Below, piece by piece: positions 9,674-18,798 of a stretch of 59,212 nt of DNA. Origin of the DNA: Pseudomonadota bacterium (GTDB lineage: Bacteria; Pseudomonadota; Gammaproteobacteria; Xanthomonadales; Xanthomonadaceae); the NCBI GenBank assembly GCA_030528565.1, contig JAUMYP010000012.1, positions 1,494 to 60,705 of the forward strand. The letters are read 5' to 3'. Below the pieces are notes generated by a model. That model was not told the origin of the DNA and did not search any database. It was given only the letters and a program-made list of their open reading frames with translations. The translations under genes were made by a program, and so were the position numbers. The first letter of the stretch is position 1, and the number at the start of each line of letters is the position of its first letter.

Positions 9674-10441
9674 TCACATTTCGCGACGCTTTTTAGGCAA
9701 CACCTCGCCTTCCATGCCGTGCGCAAGACGCGCCAAGGCTCCAGCCTCAATCAGCTCCACCTGGCGGCCACGCACATGAATCAGGCCATCTTCTTCCAGC
9801 CGGGTAAAGCCGCGGCTGACCGTTTCCAGCGCCAGTCCAAGATAGTTGGCGATATCAATGCGGCTCATCGGCAGCCGTATCCGCAGCGGGTCACGGCCAA
9901 TGGTTTTCAGGCGCTCGGAAAGCCCATGCAGGAATAGCGCAATACGCTCATTGGCCTGCCTGCGCACCAGAATCTCCTTATGGTCCTGGTCACGATCCAG
10001 ACTCATGCCGATCACCCGCATCAGTTGTGCTTGCAGGCCGGGAATCTGTGCGGCAATACCGGAAAGCCGGTCAAACGGTACTTCGCAAAGGCTGGTCGAG
10101 GCCAGCGCCACCGCATCACAGCGATGCTGGCCACTGGCGAGCGCGTCCAGGCCAATCAGCTCGCCGGGCAGATGAAAGCCCAGTACTTGCTCATCGCCGT
10201 TTTCGCTATAGGTAACAGTCTTGACCGCGCCATCACGAACCACGAATACCGCCCCCATCGCATCGCCCATGCGGAACAGATATCCGCCACCGGGTACCGG
10301 CTTGCGGCTACGGATGATGTCATCCAGCCGGTTCATCTCTTCACCGCTTATACCGCCACCGGCCAGGCACAGTTGCTGCAACGAGCACTGTTTGCAACTG
10401 CGGCGCAAGCCGGGAAGATCTACGGCGATGACATTTTCCAT
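9674..10441 (-). CDS. fnr: FNR/ANR-type oxygen-sensing transcription regulator
   Basis: 255 aa from the ATG at 10441; another ATG at 10450 adds three residues and neither has a clear Shine-Dalgarno. I chose 10441 because it puts the first cluster Cys at residue 16, as in ANR-type proteins. Cys16, Cys19 and Cys25 (CKQCSLQQLC) with Cys108 match the four [4Fe-4S] ligands of FNR. A cyclic-nucleotide-binding-type beta-roll follows, and the C-terminal Crp-type HTH contains ETVSRGF, the E-SR recognition signature for TTGAT half-sites. It is the last gene of the cco cluster, 25 nt after the TauE/SafE gene. A near-consensus FNR box is present before ccoN, so it probably controls its own cluster under low oxygen. 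Confidence 0.93.
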   Translation of the reverse strand: MENVIAVDLPGLRRSCKQCSLQQLCLAGGGISGEEMNRLDDIIRSRKPVPGGGYLFRMGDAMGAVFVVRDGAVKTVTYSENGDEQVLGFHLPGELIGLDALASGQHRCDAVALASTSLCEVPFDRLSGIAAQIPGLQAQLMRVIGMSLDRDQDHKEILVRRQANERIALFLHGLSERLKTIGRDPLRIRLPMSRIDIANYLGLALETVSRGFTRLEEDGLIHVRGRQVELIEAGALARLAHGMEGEVLPKKRREM

Positions 10442-10466
10442 GCCGCGCATTATGCCAGCAGTGCGC

Positions 10467-11186
10467 TCACATGCTGCGGCAGCCCATGGCACTCAAAAAG
10501 CCGTGCAGGGCAGGCACTTGCATCAGCCACGGTGCAGCCAGGGTCAGCGCACCGGCGAGCAAGACCAATGTTCCCATCAATACCCGCCAGTGACGCTGCT
10601 GCAACCAGCGCATCATGCGTGCGCCCGACCAGGTCAGCGGCACCATCAGCGGCAAGGTGCCAAGGCCAAAGGCCAGCATGGTCATGCCACCATGCCAGGC
10701 CGATGCCTGTAGCCAGGCGGCTGCCAGCAGGGTGGTGCTAAGGCCACAAGGCAGCCAGCCCCAGAGCATGCCCAGCATGAAGCGTTTGCCGGGGGTATTG
10801 GCAGGCGAAAAACGCTGCTGCAAGGGTTGCAGCAATTGCCAGGCGCGCTGCCCGGGACGGGCAAGAAAGGCGAGTCGGGCAGCGGGCAGCAGCAGCCGCA
10901 AAGCGGCCACAATCAGTACGCCACCAACCAGCATGCGCGCGCCGCTGGCCAGCCAGGGCAGGCGTGCGACAGCAAGAATGCCGCCCCCCACGCCACCGGC
11001 AATCGCGCCCGCCAGCACATAGCCCAAAACGCGGGCAAGATTTACCCAGACGGCATCAGATAGCCCCTTGCGTTTGGCGCTGACACCAAAGCCGGTGGCG
11101 ATGCCGCCGCACATCGCCGCGCAATGCACGCCGCCCAACAGCCCGGTAATCCAGGCCGAACCCAGCACCAGCCAGTCAACCGGCAT
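10467..11186 (-). CDS. TauE/SafE-family (cytochrome-biogenesis-type) membrane protein
   Basis: 239 aa from the ATG at 11186. About six hydrophobic helices. It has the two signatures usual for the ccoS-linked branch of this family: HCAAMCGG in the first helix and WGWLPCGL in the middle of the protein, giving Cys pairs that could bind or move metal or thiols. In many proteobacteria this gene follows ccoS and is annotated as a sulfite exporter, but a part in copper handling or cbb3 maturation fits the context better (inference). Its start overlaps the end of ccoS by 11 bp, so translation is probably coupled. A longer frame upstream lies inside ccoS and was rejected. Confidence 0.85.
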   Translation of the reverse strand: MPVDWLVLGSAWITGLLGGVHCAAMCGGIATGFGVSAKRKGLSDAVWVNLARVLGYVLAGAIAGGVGGGILAVARLPWLASGARMLVGGVLIVAALRLLLPAARLAFLARPGQRAWQLLQPLQQRFSPANTPGKRFMLGMLWGWLPCGLSTTLLAAAWLQASAWHGGMTMLAFGLGTLPLMVPLTWSGARMMRWLQQRHWRVLMGTLVLLAGALTLAAPWLMQVPALHGFLSAMGCRSM

Positions 11187-11379
11187 CGCGCTGCTGTTCC
11201 GCTGCCTGTGCCGCTTCGCGCTCGCGGGCGATGCGCTCGTTCGGGTCTTCGCGCAGGATGTCCAGCGCCGGGGTGTCCAGGTCTTCGTACTGGCCACGCT
11301 TGACTGCCCAGACAAAGGCCGCCACGGCCACGGCTATCAGCATCAGGCTGATGGGGATAAGCGCAAGCAGGATGTTCAT
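11176..11379 (-). CDS. ccoS: cbb3 oxidase maturation protein CcoS
   Basis: 67 aa from the ATG at 11379. A single N-terminal transmembrane helix (MNILLALIPISLMLIAVAV) is followed by the family pattern FVWAVKRGQYEDLDTPALD, where the aromatic/Gly/Asp segment is diagnostic of FixS/CcoS. CcoS is needed for cofactor insertion into CcoN. Its ATG overlaps the stop of ccoI as ATGA, and its end overlaps the following TauE/SafE gene. Confidence 0.93.
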   Translation of the reverse strand: MNILLALIPISLMLIAVAVAAFVWAVKRGQYEDLDTPALDILREDPNERIAREREAAQAAEQQRDAG

Positions 11380-13796
11380 TGCGGGGTTCTCACAAGTCGC
11401 AGGGCGTTGCCGGTCACCAAGAGCGATGACAGCGCCATGCCCAGGGCGGCCATCCACGGGGTGACATGGCCGGTAGCAGCCAGTGGCAGGGCGATGACAT
11501 TGTAGAGACTGGCCCAGGCGAGGTTCTGCCTGATGATGGTGCGGCTGCGGCGGGCAATGACAACCGCCTGCGGGATGCGCGCAAGGCTGCGGGCGGTGAT
11601 GACCAGGTCTGCAGCGCGCTGCGCCAGTGCTGCGCCTTCGCCCATCGCCAGCGAAACATCGGCACCGGCCAGCACCGGCGCATCATTGATGCCGTCGCCG
11701 ACCATCGCCACTTGTCTGCCCTGCGCTTGCAGGCTGCGCACACGGGCGAGCTTGTCTTCCGGCGTTTGCCGTGCGGCATGCCGGGAGATGCCGACTTCTG
11801 CGGCCAGCCTGGTCACCGCCGCTTCGCCATCGCCGCTGGCAAGCTCAACGTCAATACCCAGGTCTTTCAGTGTTTCTACCGCCGCTGCGGCATCATGTCT
11901 TGGGGTTTCGGCAAGCACAAAGCGGGCAAAGCCCTGCTCGCCATCGCCCAGCCAAACCGCATGTCCCTGGTCGGGCACCGACCGGGCGGCAAAACCGGCC
12001 TGTCCCAGCCGCCAGTGCCGGCCTTCGACCATGCCCTCGATACCCAGCCCTGGCGATTGCCGTACATCACGCGCCCTGGGCAAGTCCTGCGGCGCTTTCG
12101 CGGCAAAGGCGCGCGCCAGCGGGTGACGGCTATCCTGCTCCAGCGCGGCGGCAACCCGCCAGGCCTGTGCTTGGTCAAGGCCGTGCAGCACCTCCACGGC
12201 GGCAATACGTGGCTCGCCATCGGTAAGCGTGCCGGTCTTGTCGAACACCAGGGCATCGACCGCTGCCAGACGGTCGAGGGCTTCATCACGCACCGCCAGC
12301 ACGCCGATTTTTGATAGTGCGCCATGGGCAGCCGCCAACGCCGAAGGAATCGCCAGCGACAGCGCGCAGGGGCAGCTCACCACCAGCACCGCCAGGGTGA
12401 CTTCAAATGCCCGGCCCGGGTCATGCCAGCGCCAGAACAAGTACACCGCGATGGCTGCAAGCAGCAGCGTTGCCACAAAACGGTGGGCGATGGCATCAGC
12501 CACTTCGGCCAGCCGTGGACGCGCCGCCTGCGCCTGTTCCACCAGCCGCGCCAGTTCTGACAGCCGCGTTTGTGCGCCAACTTGCTGTACCTGAACCCGC
12601 GCCGGGGTATCCACGCACAGGCTGCCGGCATAGATGAAGTCACCCGGCTGTTTGCGTACCGGGGTGGATTCGCCCGAAAGCAACGCCTCGTCGAAACCGG
12701 CCGCCTCATCCAGCAGCACACCGTCGGCTGGTGCGGCTTCACCCGGCGCGATGCGCACGATATCGCCCACCGCGATTTGCGCCAGTGGCAGCTGTTCGCG
12801 CCCGGTGGCATCGTCCGGGCTTTCGCGCGTTGCCAGCATCGGCCTTGCCCGCGCCAGGGCATCCACCTGCGCGCTGGCAGCCTTGCGTGCGCCCTGTTCA
12901 ATCATGCGCGCCGCCAGCAGCAGGAATACGAACATCACCGCCGCGTCGAACCAGACGTGATAGCCATGCACGGCGGTTTGGTAGACGCTGGCTCCCCAGG
13001 CCAGCAGGCTGGAAGAGGCAATCAGGGTATCCATGCCCAGGCGGCGCATGCGCAGCTCGCGCAGCATGCCTTCCAGAAACGGCCAGCCGGCATAGAACAC
13101 CACCGGCGCCGATACCAGTGCGGTAATCCAGCGGAAAAAATCGCGGGTGGCCGCAGGCATTTCCCGCGCAGTATCCAGGTACAGCGCCTCGGCAAACATC
13201 ATCGCCTGCATCGCCCCCAGCCCGGCAATGCCGATACGCAGAATCCAGCGGTTGCGCTCGCGCCTGCGGGCTTCCTCGCGCGCCAGCCCGGTGGCAAGGT
13301 AGGGGCGGTAGCCCAGCGCGCTCATACGCTGCAACAGCCTGGAGAGCAGAACTTTGCCCGGCTGCCAGCGGATGCGCACCCGCCCGGTCACCGCATTGGC
13401 GGTGATTTCAGCCACGCCCGGCTCGCGCCGCAACGCCTTGTCAATCAGCCAGGCACAGGCCGCGCAACGCATGCCGTCGGTGAGCACGGTGATTTCGCAG
13501 CTACCGTCTTCTGCCTGCCGCACATGACCGGCAACGACATCCGCCCGGTCCCAAATACGGCAGTCTATCGGCGCATTGCCAACGCGCTCGGGCGCGTCAC
13601 TGCGCAAACGGTAGTAATCCTCCAGATGCGCCGCGCCAATCCATTCAGCAGCAGCCCGGCAGCCATCGCAGCAAAATCCGCGCAGCTCGCCCGCCATCTC
13701 GATACTGGGCGCATCGCCCGGCAATGGCTCACTGCAATGAAAGCAGCGCCCCGAGCCGGAAGTTGCCCGTTCGGCATGACCTGCCCGACCGTTCAT
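11376..13796 (-). CDS. ccoI: Copper-transporting P1B-type ATPase for cbb3 assembly (CcoI/FixI)
   Basis: 806 aa. A Cys-rich N-terminus (CFHC ... FCCDGC) precedes a heavy-metal-associated domain with MRCAAC near residue 110. Transmembrane segments follow, with the copper-path motif SCPCALS near 475, the phosphorylation motif DKTGTLT near 519 and GDGINDAPV near 699. FixI/CcoI pumps copper from the cytoplasm for the CuB site of CcoN. The N-terminal CxxC plus FCCDGC region is typical of the FixI branch. The gene starts 4 bp inside the DUF4274 gene and ends overlapping ccoS, so translation is probably coupled. Confidence 0.95.
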   Translation of the reverse strand: MNGRAGHAERATSGSGRCFHCSEPLPGDAPSIEMAGELRGFCCDGCRAAAEWIGAAHLEDYYRLRSDAPERVGNAPIDCRIWDRADVVAGHVRQAEDGSCEITVLTDGMRCAACAWLIDKALRREPGVAEITANAVTGRVRIRWQPGKVLLSRLLQRMSALGYRPYLATGLAREEARRRERNRWILRIGIAGLGAMQAMMFAEALYLDTAREMPAATRDFFRWITALVSAPVVFYAGWPFLEGMLRELRMRRLGMDTLIASSSLLAWGASVYQTAVHGYHVWFDAAVMFVFLLLAARMIEQGARKAASAQVDALARARPMLATRESPDDATGREQLPLAQIAVGDIVRIAPGEAAPADGVLLDEAAGFDEALLSGESTPVRKQPGDFIYAGSLCVDTPARVQVQQVGAQTRLSELARLVEQAQAARPRLAEVADAIAHRFVATLLLAAIAVYLFWRWHDPGRAFEVTLAVLVVSCPCALSLAIPSALAAAHGALSKIGVLAVRDEALDRLAAVDALVFDKTGTLTDGEPRIAAVEVLHGLDQAQAWRVAAALEQDSRHPLARAFAAKAPQDLPRARDVRQSPGLGIEGMVEGRHWRLGQAGFAARSVPDQGHAVWLGDGEQGFARFVLAETPRHDAAAAVETLKDLGIDVELASGDGEAAVTRLAAEVGISRHAARQTPEDKLARVRSLQAQGRQVAMVGDGINDAPVLAGADVSLAMGEGAALAQRAADLVITARSLARIPQAVVIARRSRTIIRQNLAWASLYNVIALPLAATGHVTPWMAALGMALSSLLVTGNALRLVRTPQ

Positions 13797-14602
13797 ACCG
13801 CCTGCTTCATCTGTGACGGGATTTCCCAGGCCACTTGCGGCGGCCTGGGCGGAGGCACCACGCCATCGGCCAGCGGCTCATAGGCAATCGCCTCTCCAGC
13901 CCAGGCACCGGCCTGCCAGCGGCGGATAAAGTCCGCCCGGAACAGCGTATCCAGTGCCAGCGGATAACGCCGCTGCAAGCGCCAGAACAGCATTTGCGCG
14001 ATGCCACGCTCACATTCGGGATGGGCAAGCAGGGCTTCAAAGTGGCTGAGCAGCGTATCAACCGGCAGTAATGCGCCGATGTTGTAAAGCTCCATGCGAT
14101 TGGCGCGCTGCAAGGCACTTGCCAGAGCCTCGCCAAACAGGTTCGCCACTTCGTCCGCTTCCCAGTACAGATACGGGGTTTCACCGCTGCTGGGCTGATA
14201 CAGGCTGGCAGGAATGACAACGGCCTCGCGCAGATGCGGGCCTGGGTCGAAATGCAGCGCGGTACGTGTATACAAGCCCTGGCAGTAACGCGCCATCAGG
14301 GTCTGGATAAGCTCAAAAATCTGTGCATCGCAGGCTGACTTGAGTTTTTTGCCCAGGGCATGCCGCTGATAATCCTGCGGCTGTGCCAGCCAGAACATTT
14401 CCAGCGCCGTCGCCTCGCTGCATAGCGGGCTTTCCGCCAACCATTGCAGCAAGCGGTTGTCGCCATCCCAGTTATGCTTGCGCAGCAGGTAATGCAATTC
14501 AGCCGGACTGGAAAGCTGCTCGAAATCGGCACGGCTGTAATCGTCGCGTTCGAAAAATACCGCGTCGATGAAGCGGCATCGCGCCGGGCTGACGGTATCC
14601 AT
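13793..14602 (-). CDS. DUF4274-like protein inside the cbb3 assembly operon
   Basis: 269 aa, apparently soluble. Residues about 36-75 carry the DUF4274-type pattern (LLRKHNWDGDNRLLQWL, then SPLCSEATALEMFWLAQ), a short helical repeat of unknown function. The remainder, including YLYWEADEVANLFGEAL and several Trp/Arg-rich helices, I do not recognise. It sits between ccoH (32 nt upstream) and ccoI (ATGA overlap), so it is almost certainly cotranscribed with the oxidase. No metal-binding motif or catalytic triad is visible. It could be an accessory assembly factor or a passenger gene. Confidence 0.75.
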   Translation of the reverse strand: MDTVSPARCRFIDAVFFERDDYSRADFEQLSSPAELHYLLRKHNWDGDNRLLQWLAESPLCSEATALEMFWLAQPQDYQRHALGKKLKSACDAQIFELIQTLMARYCQGLYTRTALHFDPGPHLREAVVIPASLYQPSSGETPYLYWEADEVANLFGEALASALQRANRMELYNIGALLPVDTLLSHFEALLAHPECERGIAQMLFWRLQRRYPLALDTLFRADFIRRWQAGAWAGEAIAYEPLADGVVPPPRPPQVAWEIPSQMKQAV

Positions 14603-14634
14603 CTGCCGCTATCCAAAGGGGCGCGTCATCCGCC

Positions 14635-15147
14635 TCAAGGCGCTGCCACTGCGGGCGTCAACACGGCAGAAAGCTGGTCTTTGGGCATCCGTCCGCGCAG
14701 CCGCCAACTACCGTCGGTATCGCTTAAGGAAAACTTCCAGTCATTTTGACGCTCGTCCTCAAAAGCGGTGGACGACAGCCAGGAGCCGCCCGGCTGCGGA
14801 CTCATTTCCAGGCTGCGGTCCTTGCTGCTGTCGATGGGGTGTTCGGCCAGCAAGCGCAGCGGGTTCTGCCGCTGCCAGCGGCCTGCCATCGGCACGACCT
14901 CCACCCGGCCATCACGCTCGCGCACCAGCGCCGTCAGCCCCAAGGCTTTGGCCTGCTCATCAGGCCCCAGGTCGGTTTCTTGCAGTACCCGGCCAAGCCG
15001 CTGCACTTCATCGCGCGATTCGGCTACATCACCGGAAGTAATAGCCAGGTACAGGGTGATGAAACTTGCCACGATCACTCCCAGCGGCAACCCTACCACC
15101 AACCACAGCATGGGTTCACGGCGGGTTTTTTCTTGTCTTTCACTCAT
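14635..15147 (-). CDS. ccoH: FixH/CcoH family cbb3 assembly protein
   Basis: 170 aa. One N-terminal transmembrane helix (LWLVVGLPLGVIVASFITLYL) and a periplasmic domain ending in WRLRGRMP. In related bacteria CcoH binds the assembling oxidase and is needed for a stable CcoNOP complex. The start overlaps the stop of ccoG as ATGA. The domain is a little divergent from the usual FixH sequence, but position, length and topology agree. Confidence 0.85.
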   Translation of the reverse strand: MSERQEKTRREPMLWLVVGLPLGVIVASFITLYLAITSGDVAESRDEVQRLGRVLQETDLGPDEQAKALGLTALVRERDGRVEVVPMAGRWQRQNPLRLLAEHPIDSSKDRSLEMSPQPGGSWLSSTAFEDERQNDWKFSLSDTDGSWRLRGRMPKDQLSAVLTPAVAAP

Positions 15148-16703
15148 TGCATCTGTCCAAAGAAGTTGCTTTCAACGCTCTGGCTAATAGTACCGTCTTC
15201 TGTCTTGACCTCGAAGCTCACCGGGTTTCTGCCACGCAACTCGCTTGGCGAGCGCAGCACTATCGGCAAACTCAGCACTTCTTCAGGCTCTGCCTTGACC
15301 CTCATGGTGTTGCCCGGCAGATAAATACCATTTCCGGCACTGACCGTAATCACGTATTCATGCGCCCGAACTTCCTTGTTGACTACACGCAAGGTATAGG
15401 CATTTTCCAGCTCGCCATTTTCCACTACACGATACATGGCGTTGCGATCCCGCAGTGCCTCGACAATCAGCGGTGTGCGGTTCAATACGCCAAACACCCA
15501 GGCTGCAAATACGCCACCTAGCAGCAATCCATAGAAAATCACACGCGGCCGCAGGATATGGGTGGGCTTGTTGTCGATGGCGTTCTGCGTGGAATAACGG
15601 ATCAGGCCACGCGGATAGCCCAGCTTGTCCATGACCTCATCGCAGGCATCAATACAGGCGCCACAGGCGATGCATTCATATTGCAAGCCGTTGCGGATAT
15701 CAATGCCGGTAGGACAGACCTGCACACAGATGGTGCAATCAATACAGTCGCCAAGTTCTTCTGCCGGGAACTTGGGCAGCGGCTCGGGCTCGCGCTGCTC
15801 GCTCATGCCCTCATGACCACGCGCCTGGTCTGCCGCATCCCGGGCGACTGCATGACCGGAAGCGCGGAACACAAATTCGTATGCGGAAATTTTGTCAATA
15901 AGGCCACGGCCGCGCTCCAGCACGCTGCCCAAACCGCGTTTGCGCGGCCCGCGCGGCTCACCACGCATCGGGTCGTAAGCAATGATGAGGGTATTACGGT
16001 CAAACATCGCGCTCTGGAAGCGTGCATACGGGCACATGTATTTGCACACCTGCTCGCGCATGAAACCGGCAAAGCCCCAGGTCGCCAGTGCATAGAAAAA
16101 CACCCAGAAGGTTTCCCATGCGCCCCATTGCCAACCCGGGGCGAGCAGTGGCATCCGTGCAATCAGGTCACGAATCGGGGTAAAAAAGCCGACAAAAGTC
16201 AGCCCCGTCCACAGTGCAAACAGCACCCAAACCGTGTGCTTGCCCGCTTTTTTCAGGATTTTTTCCCGGTTCCAGGGCATTTTGTCCAGCTTCATGCGTT
16301 TGCCGCGATCGCCTTCGATGGCGTTTTCCATCCACATGAAGATTTCCGTCCACACCGTTTGCGGACAGGCATAGCCACACCACAGGCGACCGGCCAGTGC
16401 GGTGAAAAAGAACAGCGCAAAACCGGCCATCACCAACAGCAGCGCCAGGAAGATGAAGTCCTGCGGCCAGAAGGTCAGCCCGAATACATAAAACTTGCGC
16501 GCTGGCAGGTCAAACAGTACCGACTGCCGGCCATCCCAATTAATCCACGGGAATATGTAGTACATGCCCAGCAGTACCCACACTGCCAGACGACGCAGCC
16601 GGTTGAGCCTGCCGCTTACTTCGCGGGCATAAATCTTGCGTTCGCTGACGTAATAGGAGTTGCTGGCATCGTCAACGACATCCAGCGGGATTTTCTTGCT
16701 CAT
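15144..16703 (-). CDS. ccoG: CcoG: membrane-bound copper reductase / 4Fe-4S protein
   Basis: 519 aa. Transmembrane helices near 35-55, 80-105 and 155-210 include the GYACPQTVWTEIF motif and CKYMCPYARFQ. Two ferredoxin-type [4Fe-4S] motifs follow (CIDCTICVQVCP near 320 and CIACGACIDAC near 347), then another helix and a periplasmic Ig-like domain. CcoG/RdxA reduces Cu(II) to Cu(I) for cbb3 assembly. It follows the 98-aa gene by 12 nt and overlaps ccoH by 4 bp. The length and all Cys motifs are as expected for the family. Confidence 0.95.
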   Translation of the reverse strand: MSKKIPLDVVDDASNSYYVSERKIYAREVSGRLNRLRRLAVWVLLGMYYIFPWINWDGRQSVLFDLPARKFYVFGLTFWPQDFIFLALLLVMAGFALFFFTALAGRLWCGYACPQTVWTEIFMWMENAIEGDRGKRMKLDKMPWNREKILKKAGKHTVWVLFALWTGLTFVGFFTPIRDLIARMPLLAPGWQWGAWETFWVFFYALATWGFAGFMREQVCKYMCPYARFQSAMFDRNTLIIAYDPMRGEPRGPRKRGLGSVLERGRGLIDKISAYEFVFRASGHAVARDAADQARGHEGMSEQREPEPLPKFPAEELGDCIDCTICVQVCPTGIDIRNGLQYECIACGACIDACDEVMDKLGYPRGLIRYSTQNAIDNKPTHILRPRVIFYGLLLGGVFAAWVFGVLNRTPLIVEALRDRNAMYRVVENGELENAYTLRVVNKEVRAHEYVITVSAGNGIYLPGNTMRVKAEPEEVLSLPIVLRSPSELRGRNPVSFEVKTEDGTISQSVESNFFGQMQ

Positions 16704-16715
16704 GGTGTTTCGGCC

Positions 16716-17012
16716 TTACTCTGGCGGAAGCGCGCGATTGAAGCGGCTGGCTGGTCTTAGCAGAATCCAGGTAAACAAGCTGGAGGAGGCAGTGGCCAGC
16801 CAGAACATGAAGAAGCCGATGCTATAGCCGGTCACGCGGCTGATTGGCAGGCCAGGAAAGGTCATGTCACGCAATGCGATGGGATCGACAAAGGCAAAGA
16901 ACACCATCGTCGCCACACAGGCTGCGAAAAAGCTGGGCCAAAGAATTGCCCCGAGCCGCTGGGCCAGCGGTCGGGGCGGATGATCGAATTTGGGATCGGT
17001 AAAACCGGTCAT
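16716..17012 (-). CDS. Small two-helix membrane protein in the cco operon
   Basis: 98 aa. Two hydrophobic helices (about 22-43 and 61-84) with a short periplasmic or cytoplasmic loop containing PGLPISRVTGYSIGFF. It starts with an ATGA overlap on ccoP and is followed by ccoG after 12 nt, so it is part of the operon. It matches neither CcoH, CcoS nor CcoQ. A small oxidase-linked membrane protein at this site appears in xanthomonad-type cco clusters as far as I recall; no function is assigned. It could be a subunit or assembly partner. Confidence 0.75.
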   Translation of the reverse strand: MTGFTDPKFDHPPRPLAQRLGAILWPSFFAACVATMVFFAFVDPIALRDMTFPGLPISRVTGYSIGFFMFWLATASSSLFTWILLRPASRFNRALPPE

Positions 17013-17980
17013 TGCTGGCTGGTCGTCGCTGGCGTTGCGGCCATATTGCCACTTCCATGCGACAGCGACCAGACATAGGCACCAACCAGACGGGTACGGG
17101 TATCACCCAGCAGCTCCAGGTGCGCCGGCATCACCCCGTGACGGCCTTCACTGATGGTCTTGCGCAGCGCCTCGGTGCTGTTGCCATACAGCCAGGAACT
17201 ATCGGTCAGGTCAGGCGCACCCAGGTTTTGGTCGCCCTTGCCTTCAGCACCGTGGCAGGCCACGCATACACCGTCATACAGCTTCTTGCCCTGGCTGGCC
17301 ATGAAGTCGTTCTGGATGCTGACGCCCGGCTGCGACAAGGAGCGCACATACGCCACCACGTACTCGACTGCTTGCTCACCACCAGTGCCCTTGAGCACAT
17401 CGCCCCACGGCGCCATCACGCCCTGACGGCCTTGCTGGATGGTGGTCAGGATGTCTTCAGGCTTGCCACCCCAGTTCCAGACCTGATCGGTCAGGTCGGG
17501 GTAGCCTACCGCACCCTTGGCAGTGGTGCCGTGGCAAACCGCACAAGTATTGTTGAAGATGCCGCGACCAATCTTGACCGCCCCTGCATCTGCCGCCAAT
17601 ACATCAATGGGCTTGCCCGCATACGGCGCAAAAGCCGCTTCCAGTTTTTCGTTTTCAATCCTTTGGTTTTCGCGCATTTCCGAAGCGGAAGTCCATTTGC
17701 TGACACCGGCAAAGGCGCCAAAACCCGGATAGTAAATGAGATAACCAGCGGCAAACACGATGGTCAACCAGAACATATTGATCCACCACTTGGGCATCGG
17801 CTTGTTGTACTCGGTCAAATCGCCGTCCCAAACGTGGCTGGTTTCCTCCGGCGCCGGATCGCCTGGACGACGCTTGGAGTTATCCAGCAGCAGCCAGATA
17901 CAGCCCACAACATTGATAAGCACCAGGGCAATGATCCAGATAGACCAGCCGCTGGTAATGGAAGAGGTCCAGTCGTTCAC
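17009..17980 (-). CDS. ccoP: cbb3 oxidase dihaem cytochrome c subunit CcoP
   Basis: 323 aa. Two N-terminal helices (about 13-33 and 66-85) are followed by two c-type haem domains, with CAVCH at 146-150 and CVACH at 239-243. This long form with two transmembrane helices is the usual gammaproteobacterial CcoP. It accepts electrons and passes them via CcoO to CcoN. The gene overlaps ccoQ and the 98-aa gene by 4 bp each. Confidence 0.96.
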   Translation of the reverse strand: MNDWTSSITSGWSIWIIALVLINVVGCIWLLLDNSKRRPGDPAPEETSHVWDGDLTEYNKPMPKWWINMFWLTIVFAAGYLIYYPGFGAFAGVSKWTSASEMRENQRIENEKLEAAFAPYAGKPIDVLAADAGAVKIGRGIFNNTCAVCHGTTAKGAVGYPDLTDQVWNWGGKPEDILTTIQQGRQGVMAPWGDVLKGTGGEQAVEYVVAYVRSLSQPGVSIQNDFMASQGKKLYDGVCVACHGAEGKGDQNLGAPDLTDSSWLYGNSTEALRKTISEGRHGVMPAHLELLGDTRTRLVGAYVWSLSHGSGNMAATPATTSQQ

Positions 17981-18150
17981 GACGATTGCTCCTGATTGCG
18001 GTCGCCAGCCTGGTCGGCGACAGGTTCTTGATCATCCAGTGGGAGCCGGGCTGCGGCTGCAAACGCTTGTTGGCGTTTGGGGCTCCACGCCCAAATCCAG
18101 CCGACGATGAAAAGCACCAGCAAAATGGCAGTCACGATGCCTGAAACCAT
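17977..18150 (-). CDS. ccoQ: cbb3 oxidase small subunit CcoQ
   Basis: 57 aa from the ATG at 18150; the frame is open further upstream, but that part lies inside ccoO. One helix (GIVTAILLVLFIVGWIWAW) followed by SPKRQQAF and an acidic tail, as in CcoQ/FixQ, which stabilises the core complex. It lies 1 nt after ccoO and overlaps ccoP by 4 bp. Confidence 0.92.
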   Translation of the reverse strand: MVSGIVTAILLVLFIVGWIWAWSPKRQQAFAAAARLPLDDQEPVADQAGDRNQEQSS

Positions 18151-18151
18151 C

Positions 18152-18787
18152 TCAGCCTCCCTTCGGTGCTGCTCTGCCCAGTCCCTGCAGATAGGCCACG
18201 ACGGCATCCATTTCGGTCTTGCCATTCACCGCTTCAGCTGCGGCACTGATTTCCTCATCGGTATACGGCACACCCAGCTTCTTCAAGCCACGCATATTGG
18301 CCTGCAATTGCGCCGCATTGATGGTGCCGGTTTTCAGCCACGGGAAGGCCGGCATATTCGACTCTGGCACCACCGCACGCGGGTCTTCCAGATGGACGCG
18401 ATGCCAGTCATCAGAGTAACGTCCGCCCACACGGGCCAGATCCGGCCCGGTACGTTTGGAGCCCCACTGGAACGGATGGTCGTAGACCGATTCACCCGCC
18501 AGCGAGTAATGACCATAGCGTTCGGTTTCAAAGCGCAATGTACGCACCATCTGCGAGTGGCAGTTATAGCAGCCCTCGCGGATGTAAACATCGCGCCCGG
18601 CCAGTTCCAGCGCCGGATAGGGCTTGAGACCGGCAATCGGCTTGACCGTCTCGGCCTGGAACATCATCGGCACAATCTGCGCCAGACCGCCGAAGGACAC
18701 GGCGATGGTCACGAGAATCGCCATCAGGGTGACGTTTTTCTCGATTTTCTCGTGGGAAAAACCCGTGTTGTTATTGTCATTGCTCAT
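18152..18787 (-). CDS. ccoO: cbb3 oxidase monohaem cytochrome c subunit CcoO
   Basis: 211 aa. One N-terminal helix (about 19-41), then the CYNCH haem site at 73-77 and a likely distal Met in SNMPAFPWL near 138. The sequence [13 protein letters not shown] is characteristic. It transfers electrons from CcoP to the CcoN haem-copper centre. It follows ccoN by 11 nt. Confidence 0.97.
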   Translation of the reverse strand: MSNDNNNTGFSHEKIEKNVTLMAILVTIAVSFGGLAQIVPMMFQAETVKPIAGLKPYPALELAGRDVYIREGCYNCHSQMVRTLRFETERYGHYSLAGESVYDHPFQWGSKRTGPDLARVGGRYSDDWHRVHLEDPRAVVPESNMPAFPWLKTGTINAAQLQANMRGLKKLGVPYTDEEISAAAEAVNGKTEMDAVVAYLQGLGRAAPKGG

Positions 18788-18798
18788 GATTCAGATCC

